This document shows, in pieces, positions 55,282 to 60,800 of a stretch of 60,800 nt of DNA. The position numbers were made by a program, and so were the translations under genes. The stretch is from NCBI GenBank assembly GCA_913057825.1, contig CAJXOW010000014.1, forward strand, positions 1 through 60,800. The letters are read 5' to 3'. The notes under the pieces are model-generated. The model did not search any database. It was not told the origin of the DNA and worked only from the letters and a program-made list of their open reading frames with translations. Origin of the DNA: an uncultured Balneolaceae bacterium. GTDB lineage: Bacteria > Bacteroidota > Rhodothermia > Balneolales > Balneolaceae. The number at the start of each line of letters is the position of its first letter. Position 1 is the stretch's first letter.

Positions 55282-56220
55282 ATGAAATACTTTAATATAC
55301 AAGATACTCGGATTGCACTACTGATCGTTTTTCTAATCGGTTCGATCTCGTTCTCTGTACATCAAGTACAAGCAAGCGAGAGGGCCTCATCGGTGTCTTT
55401 AGATGAACTTGAAAAGGTCGTGCAGCGGGCGACCAAAGCTGGTCTTTCTGCACAACAGATCGAGGACCTGGTACAACGGGGACGCAACAAAGGATTAAGT
55501 AATCAGCAACTGGTACAATTAATTTTGCCGGCGGCAGAGCTTTCCGAACAGGATCTGCCCGGTCATATTGTGATTCAAAAAGCATTCGAAGGTCTCGCAA
55601 AAGGAGTGCCGCCTAATCGTATAGAACCGGTCATACTGGATCTTAAGACCCGGATACAGAAGGCTCGTGACGTGGTAGATCCCTGGATGAAGAAGAAGGA
55701 CAAAGAAAAGCGTTTTCTCACGAAAAACGGTGAGCTTCGCACCCTTCGCAATTTGATGATCGAAGCTACGGCCCACGCACTTTCAGGCACTTTATCTACC
55801 GAGCGTGTGGCGGACTTCCTGAACCACATGGATAATAACGTGAACGAGGAGTTCCTCAATTCCAGAAGTGTAGCTGCTGCAGTTAGAATTCTTCCGGATC
55901 TGATTACCACCAAGGAACATCCGGACATAAGTAATAAAATGCTGGTGAATGCAATCAATGCTGGATTTACGGCGTCGGAATTCCATCAACTTCCCAATGC
56001 CATGGAGATGGCTCAAAATAATAGCCGCCTGCCGGCCAAAGCGGTGGCCAACGGATTTACGCGGCAAATCAAGAACGGTATTGCAGCCAACCAGATATTG
56101 CAGAATCTCCAAAAAGGAAATGTGGAAGGTGGGGACCTCCCTCCCAAAATGAAACAACAACCGAAAGGACCTGATAAACCCCCTGCAGCCGACAAGAAAA
56201 AGAATGGCGGCAAAAAGTGA
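55282..56220 (+). CDS. exported helical-repeat protein of the sigma operon
   Basis: The frame begins at 55246, but the ATG at 55282 is preferred: it follows AAAAAGG by eight bases and starts a signal peptide (MKYFNIQDTRIALLIVFLIG, cleavage near VQAS). The mature 290 residues are helical, with repeated A-G-hydrophobic-x-x-x-[QE] turns, such as KAGLSAQQIEDLVQRG, NKGLSNQQLVQLI and NAGFTASEFHQLPNAM. The C-terminal 30 residues are Lys/Pro-rich. No family is recognised. It lies 13 bases after the barrel gene and is probably the last member of the operon. A periplasmic adaptor is possible; there is no direct evidence. Confidence 0.72.
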   Translation: MKYFNIQDTRIALLIVFLIGSISFSVHQVQASERASSVSLDELEKVVQRATKAGLSAQQIEDLVQRGRNKGLSNQQLVQLILPAAELSEQDLPGHIVIQKAFEGLAKGVPPNRIEPVILDLKTRIQKARDVVDPWMKKKDKEKRFLTKNGELRTLRNLMIEATAHALSGTLSTERVADFLNHMDNNVNEEFLNSRSVAAAVRILPDLITTKEHPDISNKMLVNAINAGFTASEFHQLPNAMEMAQNNSRLPAKAVANGFTRQIKNGIAANQILQNLQKGNVEGGDLPPKMKQQPKGPDKPPAADKKKNGGKK

Positions 56221-56657
56221 TTATTAGGGCATCAATCTCCAAGTTTCAATGGGATACAAGCCGCCGATTGGATCTTAGTAGGGAACTTACAACCTAATAT
56301 TGCCACATTGCCTCTGTAGTATACTTGCTGTTCCTCTTTTTCTTGCAAAAAAAACAACCGGGAGCAACTGATAACACTGAGTGTTCCTTTAAGTTTTGAT
56401 TATAACCTTCAATTATCTCCAAGAAAAAGCAGTCTTTCCTGCAGAGATTTTTTCACTTCTAAGTGGTTGCTAATCACTATTTTATAAAAATCTGCGTCGA
56501 TATAACGCAAAAATATTAAAATTTTTTAATATATTTATGTAACCTTTCCTGTTCTCACTCGTCTAACCGTTAGATAATGCAGGAGTAGTAAGTAGAGACC
56601 ATGTATAAATAGCATATCAATTCAATCAGGCAATTCTAATAAAAAGGATCATCACTT
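56221..56657. other. 437-base gap upstream of the Big_2 protein, no gene seen
   Basis: It is AT-rich, with a T-run near 56330-56345 and A-runs near 56347. A weak hairpin, AAAGCAGTC...GCAGAGATTTTTT, ends near 56453 and might terminate the sigma operon. The second half presumably holds the promoter of the next gene. Confidence 0.4.
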
Positions 56658-58385
56658 ATGTACATCAACAGATACACTAATAACCGCCCTCGTATTTTTA
56701 AGTGGGTGGGAAGTCTATTGTCGGTCGTTTTATTGTTTCTCATAACGACCGGAGGCGTGCAGGCGCAGGATTACTCGGTAGAAATAATGCCGGAAGACAC
56801 GACACTGCATGTGGAAGAGCAGCTGCAGTTTGAAGCTTACCTGTTAGACAACAGCGGAACCCGCCACGATACTACCTTTTCGTGGAGCAGCTCCAATGAG
56901 TTGACAGCCACTGTAAGTGGAACGGGATTAGTTACTGCGGTGTCACCGGGCGAAACGGAAATTACGGCCACTTTTGGAGATTCTTCGGCGACCGCAGAAC
57001 TCGAGATCGAAGCGGGAGACGATGGAGATGATCCGGAACTGCCCGCCGTCGTTATCCAACCGGCAAGTAAAAAAGTGTCTATAGGAGATAGTGTTCACTT
57101 CAGTGCTTATATCTTAAAACAAGACAGCACCCGTCAAGACACTACATTTACATGGACGTTATCCGATTCGACCGTTGGTCAAATCGATTCAGCCGGTACG
57201 TTCGTGGCTAAAGCCGAAGGAGAAACAAAGGTTTGGGCTTCATTCGACAGTCTGTCGGGCGAAGCTGAAGTTGAAGTTGAATTCGAAGGTGACCGCGACG
57301 ATGATCATGCCCTTACGGTTAGCCCGCGCGATACCGCAGTTGCAATTGGCAATGACGTCCAATTCAGTGCAACATTGAAAGATACGAGCGGCAGCGAAGT
57401 GGATACCACATTCACCTGGTCTGTCAAAGGTCAGTCGGTTGGCACCATCGATTCCACCGGACTCTTTACGGCGACCCATACGGGTATCGGACTGGTAGTG
57501 GCTGAAGTAGGCGAATTGAAGGCTTCTGCTACGGTAATTGTACAGGATTCCACAAGCGATACAACCGGAACGCAGACGATTACGATTATCAAGCCGCGCC
57601 CCAACCCGATCGCTCCCAACGATACGACGGTGATCCATGAAGGTGAAAGCTATCGATTGAGTGGATTCCCCTTCCCGTTGAACCTGTTGAACGGTGGACT
57701 TGTCCACTTCCCGCACGGTTCACTGAAAGAAGATATCTCCTTGAAAATAGAAATGCCTTCTTTCGCCCGTGTTACAGGAGATTCCGTCACGTTTGAAGAA
57801 AAAATTATTTCGGCCGTTTCATTCCATGTAATGATTGATGATACGGTTGCATCCCCCTATTACTTCGAACAACCGCTTATCGTTTCCATACCGTACAAGC
57901 GTGGTTTGGTGCACAATGTTCTTGGCATCACACCGGATCAGCTCGGTATGTTCTTCTACGATCCTGAAACGGGCATGGATACCACCGGAATTTCCGGAAC
58001 GGTTGTCGATAGTTCCTCAAATCGAATATTCGCCAGTGTCGCTCACTTCTCGAACCTGGTATTGGCTCCGAACGAGACAACCACGCCGATACCGGATGAA
58101 GGTAATAAAGAAGTGAAACCAACCTCCTTAACGCTGGATCAAAACTATCCGAATCCGTTTAACCCGACGACCACCATAGCGTACACCATCCCTGCTGACG
58201 CAAAGGTTACACTTGAAGTGTACAACCTGCTTGGCAAACGTGTGGCAACGCTTGTAAACGGACGACAGCAAAGCGGACATCATACCGTACAGTTTGATGC
58301 TTCGCATCTGTCCAGCGGTGTCTATATGTATCGTATTAAAGCAGGCAGCCATACAGCCGTACGCAAGATGACTCTCATGAAGTAA
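56658..58385 (+). CDS. secreted Big_2-type Ig-repeat protein with sorting tail
   Basis: A 575-residue exported protein. After a signal peptide (residues 12-37, ending GVQAQ) come three Ig-like Big_2/BID_2 repeats of about 90 residues: TTFSWSSSNELTATVSGTGL, TTFTWTLSDSTVGQIDSAGT and TTFTWSVKGQSVGTIDSTGL. An additional domain (about 315-480, PFPLNLLNGGLVHFPHGSLK, YYFEQPLIVSIPYKRG) has a ZU5-like or unassigned beta fold. The end is a type A sorting domain ([18 protein letters not shown] to KMTLMK). It is probably a cell-surface adhesin-type structural protein. A strong bidirectional-looking terminator lies at 58463. Confidence 0.9.
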   Translation: MYINRYTNNRPRIFKWVGSLLSVVLLFLITTGGVQAQDYSVEIMPEDTTLHVEEQLQFEAYLLDNSGTRHDTTFSWSSSNELTATVSGTGLVTAVSPGETEITATFGDSSATAELEIEAGDDGDDPELPAVVIQPASKKVSIGDSVHFSAYILKQDSTRQDTTFTWTLSDSTVGQIDSAGTFVAKAEGETKVWASFDSLSGEAEVEVEFEGDRDDDHALTVSPRDTAVAIGNDVQFSATLKDTSGSEVDTTFTWSVKGQSVGTIDSTGLFTATHTGIGLVVAEVGELKASATVIVQDSTSDTTGTQTITIIKPRPNPIAPNDTTVIHEGESYRLSGFPFPLNLLNGGLVHFPHGSLKEDISLKIEMPSFARVTGDSVTFEEKIISAVSFHVMIDDTVASPYYFEQPLIVSIPYKRGLVHNVLGITPDQLGMFFYDPETGMDTTGISGTVVDSSSNRIFASVAHFSNLVLAPNETTTPIPDEGNKEVKPTSLTLDQNYPNPFNPTTTIAYTIPADAKVTLEVYNLLGKRVATLVNGRQQSGHHTVQFDASHLSSGVYMYRIKAGSHTAVRKMTLMK

Positions 58386-58462
58386 CTCCCTAATCCGAAT
58401 CCTGCTTGTGCAAAGGACCTAAGTCGTTTGTACAGGCAGTATAGGGAGGTTGGAGAATGATG

Positions 58463-58500
58463 AAAGCCCCGGATACTACATGTTAGTAGCCGGGGCTTTT
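58463..58500 (+). terminator. rho-independent terminator
   Basis: AAAGCCCCGGATACTA and TAGTAGCCGGGGCTTT form a long stem with a five-base loop, followed by T. Confidence 0.92.
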
Positions 58501-58514
58501 CTAATGGGTATGAG

Positions 58515-58715
58515 GCTCCATGCTCCAGGCTCCACGGGAATACGAGCTGGGAGTTCGACAATAACCAACGTTTATATTGGTTGCCTGTGAAACTATGTTT
58601 ATACGGAGAATAGGAATAAGCTTTAATGATTTGAGTTAATAAAGCTTCAACTGCGACTATGAGCCTAATTACTTTTTAACCGGTTCGTATCCCCGTGGAG
58701 CCTGGAGCATGGAGC
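58515..58715. repeat. long inverted repeat, type B, second copy
   Basis: Arms of 31 bases at 58515-58545 and 58685-58715 pair with one mismatch; each holds GCTCCATGCTCCAGGCTCC. The loop is 139 bases, AT-rich, with an AAGCTTTA/TAAAGCTT inner pair. It sits between the convergent Big_2 gene and BCCT gene and ends five bases from the BCCT stop. The first copy is at 16334-16476. Confidence 0.85.
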
Positions 58716-58720
58716 TTAAT

Positions 58721-60355
58721 TTAATCTTTCATCTCTTCTTTCAACCGGTCATGGCTCTCTTTTCGACCTTCTACTTTAGTCAAAGGTTTTTTATCCTCGT
58801 ATAGTTTGTTAACCTGCGGTACATCAGGATGGTGGTGATCCACGTTGAGAGCTTTTACAATGCCGTAAGCGGCAAACAAAAGTATGATAGCCATCGGCAG
58901 ACCGGAGATCAGGCTGGCGGTGCGCAGGGCTTGCAACCCTCCGGCAACCAACAGGGTGATGGCTACAGCTCCTTCCGCAAAAGCCCAAAAAACACGTTGT
59001 GCAGTCGGTGGGTTAGGATCGCCGCCCGAGGTCACCATATCATCGACAAAGGATCCGGAGTCTGATGAAGTGATAAAGAAGATCGTGATGAGCAAGGTTC
59101 CCATAACCGAGGTGATGGAGGTCAGGGGAAGATCTCCCAACAGCGCATGCAGTGAGAGTGAGATATTGTCGTTGACGGTTTGCATAATGGATGAGGCCCC
59201 ATACAAGTGTTGATACAGGCCGGTACCGCCGAAAACCGACAGCCACAGAAAGGCAGCCAGGGTGGGTATGACCAGCACCCCGGTTACGAATTCGCGTACG
59301 GTGCGTCCCTTGGATATGCGAGCGGTGAAAACGCCGACGAATGGTGACCAGGATATCCACCAGGACCAGTAAAACAGGGTCCAGTTTTTTTGCCAGTTAT
59401 CACCGGGTTCGGTCTGCATCCAAAAACTGAGTTCAGGTAAATGCTGCAAATAATCGCCAAGGCTGGATACAAATAACCGCAAATTATACAGGGTCGGTCC
59501 GGCAATGAAAACAAAAACAAACAGGAGAGCTCCCAGGCTTATATTAAACAGGCTCAACCGGCTGATCCCCTTGTCAAGGCCCAGGACCACAGAAGTGGTG
59601 GCAATGAGGGTAATGATGATGATCAAGGCCACCTGTACATTGACCTCCAGGGGGATGTCCATGAGTTGAGAGAGTCCCGCATTAATTTGCTTGGCCCCGA
59701 AACCGAGCGAGGTAGCTACGCCGAATAAGGTTCCAACGGTAGCCGCTATGTCGATCAGGTGTCCAATCCAGCCGTATATACGGTTACCGATGACCGGATA
59801 AAGCATGGCCCGGGGGGCCAGCGGCAAGTCATGGCGGAAATGCAGATAGGCCAGCGCCAGGGCAAACAGCACATAGATAGCCCAGGGATGGAGTCCCCAG
59901 TGATAAAAACTGAGTCGCATCGACTGCTTGACCGCTAACGAGGTGTTGCCATGATCTACGATGGGCGCATTTTGAAAGTGTAGAAGCGGCTCGGCTACCC
60001 CATAGAAAACCAGTCCGATTCCCATTCCGGCGGCAAATAGCATGGAAAACCAGGTAAGAGTGTTAAAGTCGGGTTCTTCGTCTGGCGGCCCCAGCCGAAT
60101 ATACCCGAATCGGCTAAACCACAACCAAATCACAACTCCCAGCAGAAGGGTTGCTGTCAATATGTAGAACCACCCGAAGTGAGAGACAATAAAACTCTGG
60201 GTTTGCTGAAAAACACTCGAGGCCAAATCAGACCAGCCGGATCCGAACAGGACAAAGAGTATAATAATGGATGCTGATCCCAACCATACCGGGGGATTCA
60301 TGTGGGATACAAAACGTCGATAAAGTTCTTTGAGCGTGTCGCTTGTATTACTCAA
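58721..60355 (-). CDS. BCCT-family osmolyte transporter
   Basis: A 544-residue, 12-helix secondary transporter of the betaine/choline/carnitine family. FYWSWWISWSPFVGVFTARI is the signature helix 8 region with its Trp cluster, and NTLTWFSMLFAAGMGIGLVF the helix 3 segment with the GMG motif. FITSSDSGSFVDDMVTSGG is in the C-terminal core. The start is TTG at 60355 (no in-frame ATG until residue 19). The cytoplasmic C-terminal tail (DRLKEEMKD) is charged and might serve osmosensing. Substrate: glycine betaine, choline or carnitine, not distinguishable. With the Ktr system it supports a salt-adapted organism. Confidence 0.94.
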   Translation of the reverse strand: MSNTSDTLKELYRRFVSHMNPPVWLGSASIIILFVLFGSGWSDLASSVFQQTQSFIVSHFGWFYILTATLLLGVVIWLWFSRFGYIRLGPPDEEPDFNTLTWFSMLFAAGMGIGLVFYGVAEPLLHFQNAPIVDHGNTSLAVKQSMRLSFYHWGLHPWAIYVLFALALAYLHFRHDLPLAPRAMLYPVIGNRIYGWIGHLIDIAATVGTLFGVATSLGFGAKQINAGLSQLMDIPLEVNVQVALIIIITLIATTSVVLGLDKGISRLSLFNISLGALLFVFVFIAGPTLYNLRLFVSSLGDYLQHLPELSFWMQTEPGDNWQKNWTLFYWSWWISWSPFVGVFTARISKGRTVREFVTGVLVIPTLAAFLWLSVFGGTGLYQHLYGASSIMQTVNDNISLSLHALLGDLPLTSITSVMGTLLITIFFITSSDSGSFVDDMVTSGGDPNPPTAQRVFWAFAEGAVAITLLVAGGLQALRTASLISGLPMAIILLFAAYGIVKALNVDHHHPDVPQVNKLYEDKKPLTKVEGRKESHDRLKEEMKD

Positions 60356-60631
60356 ACCGCTTTAGAGTTTTGGTTGTTGGAATTTATTATAATGCACAAG
60401 TATTCCGACCCGATTTTAGAAGTTTTAAAGGGCTATATCATGATGGCAGCAGGGTACTAGGTATGGATAGAATGACTGTTGCTTTTGCGTAAATCGATCA
60501 CTGTGTTCATGCATGTGTTTGGAACCCGGTTAAAACGGGGTAAAATCATGGAATAATGCACTGTTTGTAAAGGTCGTTTCGACAGATTATAACAACTCGA
60601 TTTAAAGAAGGAAAGTTCATTCGTTTTAGAG
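60356..60631. other. gap upstream of the BCCT gene, no gene seen
   Basis: It presumably contains the BCCT promoter on the minus strand. No hairpin or repeat was found before the type A element begins at 60632. A minus-strand frame running through the element is not supported as a gene. Confidence 0.4.
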
Positions 60632-60800
60632 AGCCCTTTGAAAAACCGGGCGGCGGTTTCGAAGTATTAAGTTTTTCGGTAAATAGATAAAAAAAATGTT
60701 GTAGTTGATAGACATTTATCATGGTCTGCAGATATTTAAACGAACTCAAAAAGAGAAAAACTTTCGAACGAGGAACCGCCGCCCGGTTTTTCAAAGGGCT
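60632..60800. repeat. type A structured element, copy 4, at the window edge
   Basis: Perfect 25-base arms at 60632-60656 and 60776-60800 (AGCCCTTTGAAAAACCGGGC then GGCGG, and complement). Core words TCGAAGTATTAAGTTTTTCG at 60659 and GAAAAACTTTCGAACGAGGA at 60755. Read in reverse complement, the whole 169 bases align with copy 3 at 52061-52224. The arm may extend beyond the window. Confidence 0.88.

Noticed and set aside
60546..60794. Minus-strand frame of 82 codons at the right edge
   Set aside because: It runs through both arms of the type A element; its peptide is low-complexity and is explained by the repeat.

Overview
The window looks like a chromosomal segment of a Gram-negative, probably halotolerant member of the Balneolia/Rhodothermia side of the Bacteroidota (FCB) group. 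The clues are C-terminal secretion tails of the NYPNPFNP...KMLLVK kind (type A sorting domain of the type IX secretion system) on four proteins and a variant tail on a fifth, a TonB energy transducer, a kinase with a two-component-regulator propeller, weak Shine-Dalgarno sequences, and salt-response transporters (a Ktr-type K+ system and a BCCT osmolyte carrier). The phylum-level call is inference from protein style; no 16S, tRNA, CRISPR, IS or phage gene is visible.

Layout. 1-7.7 kb: the 3' part of a Pel-like exopolysaccharide locus, with a GH114-like hydrolase (cut by the window edge), a polytopic membrane protein, and a 1630-residue fusion of a lipoprotein-like N-terminus, a DUF2194/PelA-like deacetylase, a helical repeat scaffold, an apparent beta-barrel and SPOR-like domains. 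7.9-11.2 kb: a large secreted BNR/sortilin-type propeller protein. 11.7-16.3 kb: a propeller sensor kinase and a GH5-like clan GH-A hydrolase. 16.5-24.9 kb: a four-LamG secreted protein, a MetF-like protein, a small secreted protein and an FN3/tail protein. 25-32.6 kb: MgtC/DUF4010 membrane protein, TonB, and a secreted trypsin-like protease with FG-GAP and BACON-like modules. 33-38.7 kb: KtrB-KtrA, a PAS histidine kinase, and a phosphofructokinase with PPi-type signature residues. 38.9-48.6 kb: QueD-like protein, an exported methyltransferase, ankyrin protein, ZIP-like transporter, quinone-oxidoreductase-like MDR enzyme, ferric-reductase-like flavocytochrome, porin and several small unknowns. 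49-51.2 kb: a 14-repeat secreted propeller. 51.5 kb: a GtrA-like protein with an anomalous start. 52.7-56.2 kb: a tight four-gene operon (ECF sigma, membrane anti-sigma candidate with an AMPK/CBM48-like domain, outer-membrane barrel with a second such domain, and an exported helical protein). 56.7-60.4 kb: a Big_2 adhesin-like protein and a BCCT transporter.

Three things stand out. First, the Pel-like fusion joins the deacetylase and outer-membrane export functions that are separate proteins (PelA, PelB) in Pseudomonas. Second, the sigma operon places a glycogen-binding-like fold on the outer face of the anti-sigma candidate and again on a barrel protein, which suggests a cell-envelope sensing circuit. 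Third, the intergenic spaces hold a family of roughly 160-185 bp elements bounded by long inverted repeats. Four copies share an inner core while their outer arms differ from copy to copy and stay self-complementary. At least three other long inverted-repeat types occur beside them. Many sit between convergent genes and may act as bidirectional terminators, structured RNAs or MITE-like mobile elements.
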